The notes beneath the pieces were generated by a model. That model did no database searches. It was not told where the DNA came from and was given only the letters and a program-made list of their open reading frames with translations. Below, one piece after another: positions 41,262-49,492 of a stretch of 64,000 bases of DNA. Position 1 is the first letter of the stretch. Each line of letters opens with the position of its first letter. Source of the stretch: WHSV01 sp050694055. Its GTDB lineage: Bacteria; Actinomycetota; CADDZG01; WHSQ01. The translations under genes and the position numbers were made by a program. Location of the stretch: NCBI GenBank assembly GCA_050694055.1, contig JBOGWX010000065.1:1-64000 (forward strand). The letters are read 5' to 3'.

Positions 41262-42236
41262 TCAGCTGATGGCGATCATGCGTTCGATCGCAACGCGCGC
41301 GCGAGCCGCAATGTCGTTGCCGACGGTGATCTCGTCTTGTCTCGTTTCGAGACAGCGGAGGAGTTTGCCGGGCGTGATCATCTTCATGAACCCGCATTCG
41401 GCGCGGGGGTTGGCCGGAATATACTCGGCGGTCGGATTCTCTCTGCGGAGCCTGTGCATCATGCCCGTCTCGGTGGCGACGATGAACTCCTTCGCGCTCG
41501 ACGTGCGCGCTCGCTCAACCATGCCTCCCGTGCCCAGCACGAAGGTTCGGTCCGCGGGAAGGTCTCCGGTCGACAGCAGGTACATACACTGTGACGAACA
41601 ACCACACTCTGGGTGCACGTGGAGTTCGGCGTCGGGATGCCGCTCCATGGTGCTGGAGATATCGCTGGGGTCGATGCCGGCGTGGACGTGACACTCACCC
41701 ATCCAAACGTGCATCTTTCGACCGGTCACACGCTCGACGTGCGCGCCCAGGAACATGTCTGGGCCGAAGAGAATCTCGGCATCGGAGGGTAGCGACAGCA
41801 CGACCTTGGCCGCGTTGGCGGAGGTCACGCAATAATCGGTCTCGGCCTTGACCTCCGCCGTCGTGTTCACGTACATCACCACGAGTGCGCCGGGGTGTTG
41901 CGCCTTCCACGCCCGGAGTTCCTGCGCCGTGATCGAGGCAGCGAGCGAGCAACCGGCTTGCTTGTCGGGGATGAGAACCCGCTTGTCCGGTGCGAGGATC
42001 TTCGCCGTCTCCGCCATGAAGTGCACGCCACAGAACACGATGGTCGAAGCGTCCGTCTCGGCGGCTATGCGAGACAGTTCGAGCGAGTCGCCCACGAAAT
42101 CGGCAACATCCTGGATCGCAGGTACCTGATAGTTGTGCGCCACGATGATCGCGTCGCGCTCGCGTGCAAGGCGGCGGACGTCGGCCGCCCAACTCTCGTC
42201 GACACCGGTGCGGAGAGCCTCCGCGGACAATGCCAT
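41262..42236 (-). CDS. nadA: Quinolinate synthase NadA
   Basis: A 324-residue 4Fe-4S enzyme that condenses iminoaspartate with dihydroxyacetone phosphate to quinolinate in NAD synthesis. Visible motifs: AHNYQVPAIQDVADFVGDSL, VFCGVHFMAETAKIL (first cluster Cys), MYVNTTAEVKAETDYCVTSA (second) and, towards the end, HPRAECGF-type third Cys in NPRAECGFMKM. Two GGAGGTAGAGGAG copies lie before the ATG. nadC is 25 bp upstream; nadB is not in the window. Confidence 0.95.
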   Translation of the reverse strand: MALSAEALRTGVDESWAADVRRLARERDAIIVAHNYQVPAIQDVADFVGDSLELSRIAAETDASTIVFCGVHFMAETAKILAPDKRVLIPDKQAGCSLAASITAQELRAWKAQHPGALVVMYVNTTAEVKAETDYCVTSANAAKVVLSLPSDAEILFGPDMFLGAHVERVTGRKMHVWMGECHVHAGIDPSDISSTMERHPDAELHVHPECGCSSQCMYLLSTGDLPADRTFVLGTGGMVERARTSSAKEFIVATETGMMHRLRRENPTAEYIPANPRAECGFMKMITPGKLLRCLETRQDEITVGNDIAARARVAIERMIAIS

Positions 42237-42240
42237 CCCT

Positions 42241-42280
42241 ACTCCTCTACCTCCAACATCTTCACTCCTCTACCTCCAAC
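42241..42280 (-). repeat. 17-bp direct repeat at the nadC-nadA junction
   Basis: ACTCCTCTACCTCCAAC (+ strand) occurs at 42241-42257 and 42264-42280, a 23-bp period. On the minus strand one copy encodes the last residues and stop of nadC (LEVEE-stop) and the other is the nadA ribosome binding region (GGAGGTAGAGGAG). A local duplication thus created or doubled the nadA ribosome binding site. Confidence 0.85.
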
Positions 42281-43152
42281 GCGAGATCGATCGAGGGAGC
42301 CGAATGCGTCAGCGCCCCCACGGAGATCAGATCCACCCTCGTCAGCGCGTAAGAACGAACCGTGTCGAGATTGATTCCCCCCGAAACCTCCAACAGAGCT
42401 CGGCCTCGGGTGACACGGACCGCTTCGGCGACCATGCCGGGAGCCATGTTGTCGAGCAGTATGGCATCGGCACCCTCGTTCAGCGCCTCGTCGAGCTCGT
42501 CCAGAGTGCTCACCTCGACCTCTATGCGAAGGCCATGGGGTGCGTTGGCGCGGACCCGACGAAGCGCCTTCGTCACCCCGCCGGCGGCAGCCAGATGGTT
42601 GTCCTTGATGAGTACCCCGTCGTCCAGTCCGTAGCGATGGTTCGAGCCACCCCCCACCGCGACGGCGTACTTCTGGAGAGCTCGTAGGCCCGGAGTCGTC
42701 TTGCGCGTATCGACGATTCTGGCGCCGGTGCCGGCGACGGCGTCGACGTAGCGAGCGGTGGTAGTCGCCACGCCACAGAGCCTGGCCAGCAGGTTGAGAG
42801 CAGTTCGCTCGGCCGTAAGAATGGGGGCCAGCGGGCCCTGGATACGAGCGATGACGTCGCCGGATTCGACCCGGCCCCCGTCCCCCGCGACCGCCTTGAA
42901 CTCGAGCACGTTGCCGGCCGGCCTACCGACCGCCCCGTCCCCGGTCGTGGAGCGAGCCGCCAGTTCGAAGCACACCCCCGCGGCGTTCATCCCCGCGACC
43001 ACGCACGGGGCGCGCGCCTCGATGCGCGCTCGTCCCAGTAGATTGGGAGGCACCAGCGCGTTGGTCGTGACGTCGCCGCGACCGATGTCCTCGGCGAGCC
43101 AGGCGGCGACGAGGTGGTGAAGGTCTGCGGAGGGGAGTCGGGGGGTGGTCAT
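42262..43152 (-). CDS. nadC: Nicotinate-nucleotide pyrophosphorylase NadC
   Basis: A 296-residue enzyme converting quinolinate and PRPP to nicotinate mononucleotide with CO2 release. Motifs: WLAEDIGRGDVTTNALVPP, ERTALNLLARLCGVATTTAR, DTRKTTPGLRALQKYAVAVG and VSGGINLDTVRSYALTRVDL. The nadA gene follows on the same strand, so the two consecutive steps are co-encoded, with nadC first. Confidence 0.95.
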   Translation of the reverse strand: MTTPRLPSADLHHLVAAWLAEDIGRGDVTTNALVPPNLLGRARIEARAPCVVAGMNAAGVCFELAARSTTGDGAVGRPAGNVLEFKAVAGDGGRVESGDVIARIQGPLAPILTAERTALNLLARLCGVATTTARYVDAVAGTGARIVDTRKTTPGLRALQKYAVAVGGGSNHRYGLDDGVLIKDNHLAAAGGVTKALRRVRANAPHGLRIEVEVSTLDELDEALNEGADAILLDNMAPGMVAEAVRVTRGRALLEVSGGINLDTVRSYALTRVDLISVGALTHSAPSIDLALEVEE

Positions 43153-43227
43153 GCTGTTGCACCCAAGCCTATCGGGAAGCTCCGGGCTCCCCGCACCACT
43201 GTGCGCGGGCGGCAGTGGCTCCGGCGG

Positions 43228-44445
43228 CTAGAGGCGTTCGACCGTGTAGCTCGCCGCGTTCAGATGCTCCATCAGCTCCTTGATGTGCTCGAGGCCCCTC
43301 GTCTCGATCTGGAGGGCCACCTCCACGTCACCGAGATGCACCCGTACGCCCTCTCTGTGGTGCTCCACACCCACGACGTTGGCCCCCAACTCGGCGAGTA
43401 GACCGAGCAGCCGGTGAAGCGCTCCGGGCTGGTCCGAGATGCGCGTCCTGAAGGCGAAGTAGCGACCCGAAGCCGAGAGCCCGAAACGGATCACGCGCAG
43501 CAGCAGCAGCGGGTCGATGTTGCCGCCGGAGAGCACCACAACCACAGGTGGTTCGAGCTCGCCCAGGCCCAGCATCGCGGCCGCTACACCCGCGGCACCC
43601 GCCGGTTCCAGGACCAACTTCATGCGTTCTGCGGTGAACACGAGGGCTTCGGCGATCTGATCGTCGGACACGGTCACCACCTCGTCTACCAGCGCCTGAA
43701 CGTGGGCGAAGGTCCGCTCTCCAGGTGTGTTGCAGGCGATCCCGTCCGCGATGGTCGACATGACCTCGAGGGTCGTCGGCCGTCCCTGCGCCAGCGAGAG
43801 TGGGAAGGAGGCTGCACCTTCGGCCTGCACGGCCACCGCGCGTACGTTGCTCTTCAGAGACTTCGCTGCAGCCGCGATGCCGGAAACGAGTCCCCCACCC
43901 CCGGCCGGTACGACGATCGTGTTGACGCTCGGTAGCTGCTCCAGGATCTCGAGGCCACAGGTTCCCTGACCGGCGATGATGTGGGGATGATCGAAGGGAT
44001 GCACGAAAGCCGCGCCTCGCTCGCGCGCGAAGTCCATCGCAGCCTCGTACGCCTCGGCAAAGTCCTTGCCGGTGAGGACGATCTCCGCCCCGTAGCGCTT
44101 GGTGGCCTCCACCTTGGGAAGCGGAGCGGCCCGGGGCATGAAGACGGTCGAGCCGATGTCGTTCAGCGAGGCCGCCAGTGCAGTTCCCTGAGCATGATTG
44201 CCCGCCGACGCCGCTACGACCCCGGCCTTCGACTCGGCATCTGAGAGGCGGCTGATCCGGTTGTACGCGCCGCGTATCTTGAACGAACCCGTACGCTGGA
44301 GGTTCTCGCACTTGATGAAGACCTCACCACCGATGCGATCGGACAGAGCACGCGACCTGTCGAGCGGAGTGCGCACGGCGACGGTCGCGAGTCGCTGCCT
44401 GGCATCCTCGATGTCCGCTAGACTCACGAGCTCTGCGGTCCTCAC
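43228..44445 (-). CDS. ilvA: Threonine ammonia-lyase with ACT domain
   Basis: A 405-residue PLP enzyme: ENLQRTGSFKIRGAYNRISR holds the PLP lysine, VAASAGNHAQGTALAA and VPAGGGGLVSGIAAA complete the cofactor site, and a single C-terminal ACT domain (SDQPGALHRLLGLLAELGAN) fits the shorter allosteric threonine deaminases. It makes 2-oxobutyrate for isoleucine or threonine degradation. GTG 44445 is the start (VRTAELVSLADIEDARQRL). It is divergent from the DAHP synthase gene across 48 bp. Confidence 0.9.
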   Translation of the reverse strand: MRTAELVSLADIEDARQRLATVAVRTPLDRSRALSDRIGGEVFIKCENLQRTGSFKIRGAYNRISRLSDAESKAGVVAASAGNHAQGTALAASLNDIGSTVFMPRAAPLPKVEATKRYGAEIVLTGKDFAEAYEAAMDFARERGAAFVHPFDHPHIIAGQGTCGLEILEQLPSVNTIVVPAGGGGLVSGIAAAAKSLKSNVRAVAVQAEGAASFPLSLAQGRPTTLEVMSTIADGIACNTPGERTFAHVQALVDEVVTVSDDQIAEALVFTAERMKLVLEPAGAAGVAAAMLGLGELEPPVVVVLSGGNIDPLLLLRVIRFGLSASGRYFAFRTRISDQPGALHRLLGLLAELGANVVGVEHHREGVRVHLGDVEVALQIETRGLEHIKELMEHLNAASYTVERL

Positions 44446-44493
44446 GACTGCATCGTGCCACGCGGCGAGCGCCGGCGGGCACACTTTCGCCCT

Positions 44494-45849
44494 ATGACCT
44501 CCACTTGGACACCGGCATCGTGGAACGACCGACCGGCGGCGCAGCAGCCGGAATGGCCCGACGCGGCCGAACTCGACGGGGCATTGGACGAGCTCCGCAA
44601 GCTCCCCCCCCTCGTGTTTGCGGGTGAAGCACGCCGGCTGACGGATTCGCTGGCGAGGGCAGCACGGGGTGAGGCGTTCGTACTGCAGGCCGGCGAGTGC
44701 GCCGAGGCCTTCGGTGAGTTCTCCGCCGACGACATCCGCGACAAGCTCAAGGTCATCCTTCAGATGGCCGTGGTGCTGACCTACGGTTCAGGACTTCCAG
44801 TCGTCAAGATCGGACGCATAGCGGGTCAGTTTGCAAAACCTCGCTCGTCGCCGACCGAGAGCGCAAACGGGCAAAGCCTGCCCTCGTTTCGTGGGCACGC
44901 GGTAAACGATGCGATCTTCGACGAGAAGGCGCGACGCGCCGACCCCAGGCGACTAGTGCGCGCCTATCACCAGAGTGCTGCGACCCTCAACCTGCTGCGC
45001 GCGTTCACCAAGGGCGGCTTCGCCGACCTTCGTCAGATTCACGAGTGGAATCAGGAGTTCGTCGCCAAGTCCTCGCAGGGACGGCGCTACGAGCAGATCG
45101 CCAAGCAGATCGACCGGTCGATGCGGTTCATGGCCGCCTGCGGAGTGGACCTCACGCGCGACCCGGTGCTGCACGAGGTCGATTTCTACACGAGCCACGA
45201 GGCGCTGTTGCTGCCCTTCGAGGAAGCCATGACGCGCAGGGACAGTCTCTCGGGCGAGTGGTACTGCTGTAGCGCTCACTTGCTGTGGGTGGGCGAGCGC
45301 ACCCGCCAGTTGAACGGTGCGCATCTCGAGTTCATGTCGGGGATCCGCAATCCGGTTGCCTGCAAGCTCGGCCCCCAGGCGACCCCGGACGAGGTCGTAG
45401 AGATATGCGAGCGCCTCGACCCCCAGCAGACGCCTGGGCGCCTCACCTTCATCGCGCGAATGGGGGCCGCGCAGGTCGAGGAGAAGCTGCCGTCGCTCAT
45501 CCGAGCCGTTCGCAAGACCGATCGCAAGGTGACGTGGGTGTGCGATCCGATGCACGGCAACACGCTCACCACCCGATCCGGTCTGAAGACGCGCCGGTTC
45601 GATGACATATTGGCCGAGATCAAGGGGTTCTTCGCCGTCCACCACCAGGAGGGCAGCGTGCCGGGAGGCGTCCATCTCGAGCTGACCAACGAGGACGTCT
45701 CCGAGTGCTTGGGGGGTGGAGGCTTGGAGGCGACCGAGGGCGACGACGATCGGCTGGGAGATCGCTACCGGGCGCTCTGCGATCCTCGCTTGAATGCGCA
45801 GCAGAGCCTGGAGCTGGCCTTCGAGATCAGCGAGATGCTGCAGCCCTAG
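44494..45849 (+). CDS. Class II 3-deoxy-7-phosphoheptulonate (DAHP) synthase
   Basis: A 451-residue plant/actinobacterial-type DAHP synthase, catalysing the first step of aromatic amino acid synthesis from PEP and erythrose 4-phosphate. The family is clear from VLQAGECAEAFGEFSADDIR, GRIAGQFAKPRSSPTES, SCDPMHGN-like VCDPMHGNTLTTRSGLKTRR and GGVHLELTNEDVSECLGG. The ATG at 44494 gives the expected N-terminus TSTWTPASWNDRPAAQQPEW. It is transcribed away from ilvA and convergent with the SelW-like gene 25 bp beyond its stop. Confidence 0.95.
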   Translation: MTSTWTPASWNDRPAAQQPEWPDAAELDGALDELRKLPPLVFAGEARRLTDSLARAARGEAFVLQAGECAEAFGEFSADDIRDKLKVILQMAVVLTYGSGLPVVKIGRIAGQFAKPRSSPTESANGQSLPSFRGHAVNDAIFDEKARRADPRRLVRAYHQSAATLNLLRAFTKGGFADLRQIHEWNQEFVAKSSQGRRYEQIAKQIDRSMRFMAACGVDLTRDPVLHEVDFYTSHEALLLPFEEAMTRRDSLSGEWYCCSAHLLWVGERTRQLNGAHLEFMSGIRNPVACKLGPQATPDEVVEICERLDPQQTPGRLTFIARMGAAQVEEKLPSLIRAVRKTDRKVTWVCDPMHGNTLTTRSGLKTRRFDDILAEIKGFFAVHHQEGSVPGGVHLELTNEDVSECLGGGGLEATEGDDDRLGDRYRALCDPRLNAQQSLELAFEISEMLQP

Positions 45850-45874
45850 CAGGGTCGCACGGAAGGTGAACGGC

Positions 45875-46108
45875 TCAGATACGGTTTCGCAGGGGGCCGA
45901 GGATCTCCTCGTCCTCCGGGAAGCGGCGCTGCTGCTTCTTGGAGAAAACCAGATCGTCGTCGATGTGGATCTCGAACGCTCCCCCAGAACCCGGGACGAG
46001 CTCGAGTGCGGCGACATGATCCTGAAACTCGGTGAGGATGAGGTCCGTCAAACTGACGGCCTTGGGCCCGTAGTTTCAGTTGGTGCAGAACTCGATGCGA
46101 ACTCTCAT
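45875..46108 (-). CDS. selW: SelW/Rdx-family selenoprotein with in-frame UGA (Sec)
   Basis: Reading from the ATG at 46106-46108 gives MRVRIEFCTN, then TGA (46076-46078), then NYGPKAVSL and, with no further stop, 66 residues to TGA at 45875: LELVPGSGGAFEIHIDDDLV, FSKKQQRRFPEDEEILG. This is a full-length 77-residue Rdx (SelW/SelT/SelH) protein: the N-terminal CxxC/CxxU motif followed by NY, the PGSGGAFEI turn and the RFPE segment are family hallmarks. The TGA replaces the second redox cysteine (CTN-U), the Sec position in known SelW proteins. A hairpin of bacterial SECIS geometry follows the UGA. A TAGGAT box eight bases upstream suggests a near-leaderless mRNA. Without Sec insertion only a 10-residue peptide would form. 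Confidence 0.85.
46041..46062 (-). promoter_or_regulatory. SECIS-like hairpin downstream of the UGA codon
   Basis: On the coding strand CCGTCA-GTT-TGACGG forms a perfect 6-bp stem with a 3-base loop, extended by AGG/CCT around one bulged A. The loop starts with G and lies 22 bases after the UGA. This meets the published bacterial SECIS pattern (loop about 16-37 nt from UGA, G at the loop start), in which SelB binds the hairpin to direct Sec-tRNA. Confidence 0.7.
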
Positions 46109-46236
46109 GGGCGAGCATCCTAACCACGGGTCGCACGCAAGGCTTGTAATTCCGAGAGGGCTGCACGAGGCTATGAAGACCGGAACGATGTCCTGTCGGC
46201 CGTGAGCTAGGTTGAAGACGTCAAAAGGAGGCACGG

Positions 46237-46863
46237 GTGACTGCAACGCTCATCATTCTCGGAGTGATCGCCTTGTTGGTGATCATCGGGATCGTCCTGT
46301 ACAACCGCCTGGTTCAGCTTCGAAACCGGGTGGAGGCAGGCTGGTCACAGATCGACGTGCAGCTCAAACGACGCTACGACCTGATTCCGAACCTCGTGGA
46401 GACCGTCAAGGGTTACGCAGCGCACGAGCGACAGACCCTCGAAGCGGTCGTAGCCGCACGGCAGCAAGCCGTGGCCGCACAGGGAGTCGAGCAGCAGGCG
46501 CAGGCCGAGAACATGCTCACCGGCGCGCTCCGGCAACTCTTCGCCGTGGCCGAGGCATACCCGGACCTCAAGGCGAACCAGAACTTCCTGGCCTTGCAAG
46601 AGGAGTTGACGGGCACCGAGGGGCGCATCGCCTATGCCCGCCAGTTCTACAACGACCAGGTTCTGCAATACGACAACGCTCGCGAGCAGTTCCCAAGCAG
46701 CATCTTCGCCGGAACGTTCAACTTCCGGGAAGCGAAGTACTTCGAGGTGGAAGACGCCGCCAGTCGCCGGCCCGTGCGCGTCGACTTCGGGCAGGGCGGA
46801 GGAACTCCTCAGCAGACATCATCGCCCCAGACGCCGCCCGGACAACGGCCGCCGTCGCAGTAG
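46237..46863 (+). CDS. lemA: LemA family protein
   Basis: A 208-residue protein with an N-terminal membrane helix (TATLIILGVIALLVIIGIVL) and the LemA helical domain: QLRNRVEAGWSQIDVQLKRR, RYDLIPNLVETVKGYA, NQNFLALQEELTGTEGRIAY and a C-terminal AKYFEVED. The GTG start follows a perfect AAGGAGG. LemA proteins often pair with HtpX-type M48 proteases, and here htpX starts 20 bp downstream; the function is unknown but the pairing suggests envelope protein quality control. Confidence 0.9.
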   Translation: MTATLIILGVIALLVIIGIVLYNRLVQLRNRVEAGWSQIDVQLKRRYDLIPNLVETVKGYAAHERQTLEAVVAARQQAVAAQGVEQQAQAENMLTGALRQLFAVAEAYPDLKANQNFLALQEELTGTEGRIAYARQFYNDQVLQYDNAREQFPSSIFAGTFNFREAKYFEVEDAASRRPVRVDFGQGGGTPQQTSSPQTPPGQRPPSQ

Positions 46864-46883
46864 CCGGAGGCATCTAGCTCCTC

Positions 46884-47879
46884 ATGTACCAGCGCATCCA
46901 ATCCAACGTTCGCAAGACCTGGCTGCTCATCTTCATCTTCGTCGTTCTGACCGTGGCTATGGGATTCGTGTTCGGTTACATGACGGACACCGGGCCTATC
47001 GGACCGGGCATTGCGGTTCTCGTCGCGATCGGAATGAGTTGGGGGAGCTATTACAACTCCGACAAGGTCGCGCTGAGGGCCAGCCGCGCGGTCGATGCGG
47101 ATCCGGTTCGCTACAAACAGTTGCACAACCTGGTGGAGGGCATGGCAATCGCATCGGGCATACCCAAGCCACGCGTCTGCATCGTCGAAGACGATGCGCC
47201 CAACGCGTTCGCAACCGGTCGAGATCCCGAGCACTCGGCCATCGCGGTCACCACCGGCCTGCTGCAAAAGATGGACCGCGATGAGCTCGAGGGCGTGATC
47301 GCGCACGAGATGAGCCACATTCAGAACCGAGACATCCTCGTCATGACGGTCGCAGTGACGCTGGTGGGAGTCATCGTGTTGCTGGCCGATTGGCTCTTGA
47401 GGGCCATGTGGTGGGGAGGTATGTCGCGCGATCGGAACGGCGGCAGCAATCTCGGAGGAGTCGTCGCCATCTTCGGACTCGCGTTGATGATTCTGGCTCC
47501 CCTGATCGCTCAGCTCATGCAGTTCGCCGTGTCGCGCCGCAGGGAGTTCCTCGCGGATGCCGACGCGGTGAACTTCACTCGCAACCCCGCGGGCTTGATC
47601 TCCGCCCTTCGGAAGCTCAAGGGCGACCAGACGGTCGTGCGCTATGCGACCCGCGCGACGGCTCACATGTGGATCGAGGAGCCAAACGCGCTCAAAGCTC
47701 AGGGTGGAGCTCCCGGGGTTCGTACCAGTAAATCGGGGGCCTGGCTCAACCGGCTCTTCGCCACACACCCACCACTCGACGAGCGCATCGCCGCACTGGA
47801 GTCCATGACCTTCGGTTACTCGTCTCCTCCGGGAGTTCAGCCGGCTCCGCCGCCGCCTCCGGCCCCGCCGCGGGCGTAG
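46884..47879 (+). CDS. htpX: HtpX-like M48 membrane metalloprotease
   Basis: A 331-residue protease with two N-terminal helices (about residues 12-32 and 40-55), the zinc motif VIAHEMSHIQNRD (HExxH near residue 138), two more helices (about 152-170 and 190-215) and the third ligand in RREFLADADAV. The C-terminus is proline-rich. It degrades damaged membrane proteins. The sequence NAFATGRDPEHSAIAVTTGL is typical of HtpX. It forms a unit with lemA. Confidence 0.9.
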   Translation: MYQRIQSNVRKTWLLIFIFVVLTVAMGFVFGYMTDTGPIGPGIAVLVAIGMSWGSYYNSDKVALRASRAVDADPVRYKQLHNLVEGMAIASGIPKPRVCIVEDDAPNAFATGRDPEHSAIAVTTGLLQKMDRDELEGVIAHEMSHIQNRDILVMTVAVTLVGVIVLLADWLLRAMWWGGMSRDRNGGSNLGGVVAIFGLALMILAPLIAQLMQFAVSRRREFLADADAVNFTRNPAGLISALRKLKGDQTVVRYATRATAHMWIEEPNALKAQGGAPGVRTSKSGAWLNRLFATHPPLDERIAALESMTFGYSSPPGVQPAPPPPPAPPRA

Positions 47880-47993
47880 CCCCCCATCTTCTAGATTGAC
47901 ACCCTTGCAGCGCGCCGCCAGACTGTGCTGCGAAGTGGTCAAGCTCTCATAAAGGGCAAAGGGCCACCACGCGGGTGGGAGGAGAGGTTCGTC

Positions 47994-48578
47994 ATGTCGG
48001 AGCGACTTCCCGACGACGTCTACCAACGCATCGGTGACGAGATCGGCGACTTGTTACAGCAGGCGCACGATTGGGCGGCCAAGACTCGTTCGGAGGCCGA
48101 GTCCGAGGCGGCGCGCGTCGCCGAAGAGGCGGCCGCGGCTGCGGCGCGGGTCGTCGACGAGGCGGAGCGGTACGCCGAGCAGGTGCGGACGGAGGCCGAG
48201 AAGAACTCACAGCGGCTCCGGTCGGAGGCCGCATCCAATGCCGAACAGGTGCGCTCGGCGGCCGAGTCCGAAGCACAGCGCGCGCTGGCCGAGGCGGAGT
48301 CCCGGCTGTCGGACCTGGGCGAAGTCGAGTCTGAGGCGCGGCAACGTATCGACTCGCTCAAACAACGCCTGCTGACGATCGCGGGTCAGCTCGACGAGGA
48401 GGGCTCCGCCCCGAGTAAGGGCATGGAGCAGGATGAACTCCCGGAGAAGGGCGAGGATGCCGGCGGGGAGCGGCGGGAGGCCTCAGACGACCTCCGCGTC
48501 GAGACAGACCAGGAGGACGAAGTCGAGCCGGTCGGAGCAGATGCCGAACGACTGGCGACGGGGGGAACCAGGTCATGA
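47994..48578 (+). CDS. Alanine/glutamate-rich coiled-coil protein
   Basis: A 194-residue, strongly charged protein. Residues about 15-135 form one long heptad-type coiled coil (RSEAESEAARVAEEAAAAAA; RLRSEAASNAEQVRSAAESE), followed by an acidic disordered tail. It resembles the coiled-coil regions of DivIVA and ATP-synthase-b-like proteins but has no N-terminal DivIVA membrane-binding turn. ATG 47994 follows GGGAGGAGAGG. Its stop overlaps the start of the DivIVA gene (ATGA), so the two proteins may work together in polar or septal organisation (inference). Confidence 0.7.
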   Translation: MSERLPDDVYQRIGDEIGDLLQQAHDWAAKTRSEAESEAARVAEEAAAAAARVVDEAERYAEQVRTEAEKNSQRLRSEAASNAEQVRSAAESEAQRALAEAESRLSDLGEVESEARQRIDSLKQRLLTIAGQLDEEGSAPSKGMEQDELPEKGEDAGGERREASDDLRVETDQEDEVEPVGADAERLATGGTRS

Positions 48579-49492
48579 ACCAGCCGATCGATAACACGAG
48601 CGAAGCCTTTGCTACCGCGCCCGAGCAGCTAACACCCGAAGAGGTCCAGAACACCCAGTTCTCGACGCGCGTGCGTGGCTACGACCGCGACGAGGTGGAT
48701 GCGTTTCTGAGCCTGGTGGCGACCGAGATCCAGCAATTGCTCGAGCATCAGCAATTGCTGCAGAAGCAGACACCCGTGGACCTCGAGGACGCCGAGCCCT
48801 ACGCAAGACTCGGCTCGGACGCAGGCAAGCTCATGCAGCTTGCTCGGGATCACGCCGACCGGATGAAGTCGGAAGCACTCGAGGCGATCGCCGCCGATCA
48901 AGCCAAGTTCGAGGCCGAGGTGACGGAACTCAAACAGCGTGCCGAGACCGAGGCTGCCGCCCTACGTGAGATGGCCGAGCGCGATGCTTCCGCCGTCAAG
49001 GATGAGGCCGATCGTCTCCATACCGAGGCACAGACTCGAGCTCGAGAGGTGGAGATCGAGACGGACAACAACGCAGCCCGGGCTCGAACTGAAGCCGATG
49101 AGATACGCTCTGCTGCCGAATCCGAGGCGGCTGCACTGAAGGCAGACGTCGAGGCGGAAGCCAAGAGGATCAGGGAAAAAGCGCGCGCCGACTACACGGT
49201 GCTGACCCGCGAGGCGCACCGCGAGGCCAATCGCATAGAGAGAGAAGCGCGCCAGAGCGCCGAGCTTCTAAAGGACGAAACGGAGGAGAAATCCGTCGAA
49301 CGCGTTCGCCGCGCGCGCGCGGAAGTGCGGAAGCTGCGCGAGGCGGAGACCACCCTCAAGAGACGCATCCAGGCGTTACAGTCAACGCTTGACTCGCTGA
49401 GCAACGAGATCGACGACGATCGTCGGGGCAAACCCGGGCCACAACCCCCGGCGACCGTCGACCTCACCGATACTCGAAGCGGCCCCGCCTGA
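48575..49492 (+). CDS. DivIVA-domain protein
   Basis: A 305-residue protein. The N-terminal DivIVA membrane-binding motif is present (LTPEEVQNTQFSTRVRGYDR then DEVDAFLSLV, about residues 19-48), followed by a long coiled coil (about 60-280) and a proline-rich end. Actinobacterial DivIVA (Wag31) marks cell poles and guides wall growth; this gene is not in the usual division cluster, so it may be a second DivIVA-type protein. The last 29 bases overlap antiparallel with the GH15 gene. Confidence 0.85.
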   Translation: MNQPIDNTSEAFATAPEQLTPEEVQNTQFSTRVRGYDRDEVDAFLSLVATEIQQLLEHQQLLQKQTPVDLEDAEPYARLGSDAGKLMQLARDHADRMKSEALEAIAADQAKFEAEVTELKQRAETEAAALREMAERDASAVKDEADRLHTEAQTRAREVEIETDNNAARARTEADEIRSAAESEAAALKADVEAEAKRIREKARADYTVLTREAHREANRIEREARQSAELLKDETEEKSVERVRRARAEVRKLREAETTLKRRIQALQSTLDSLSNEIDDDRRGKPGPQPPATVDLTDTRSGPA

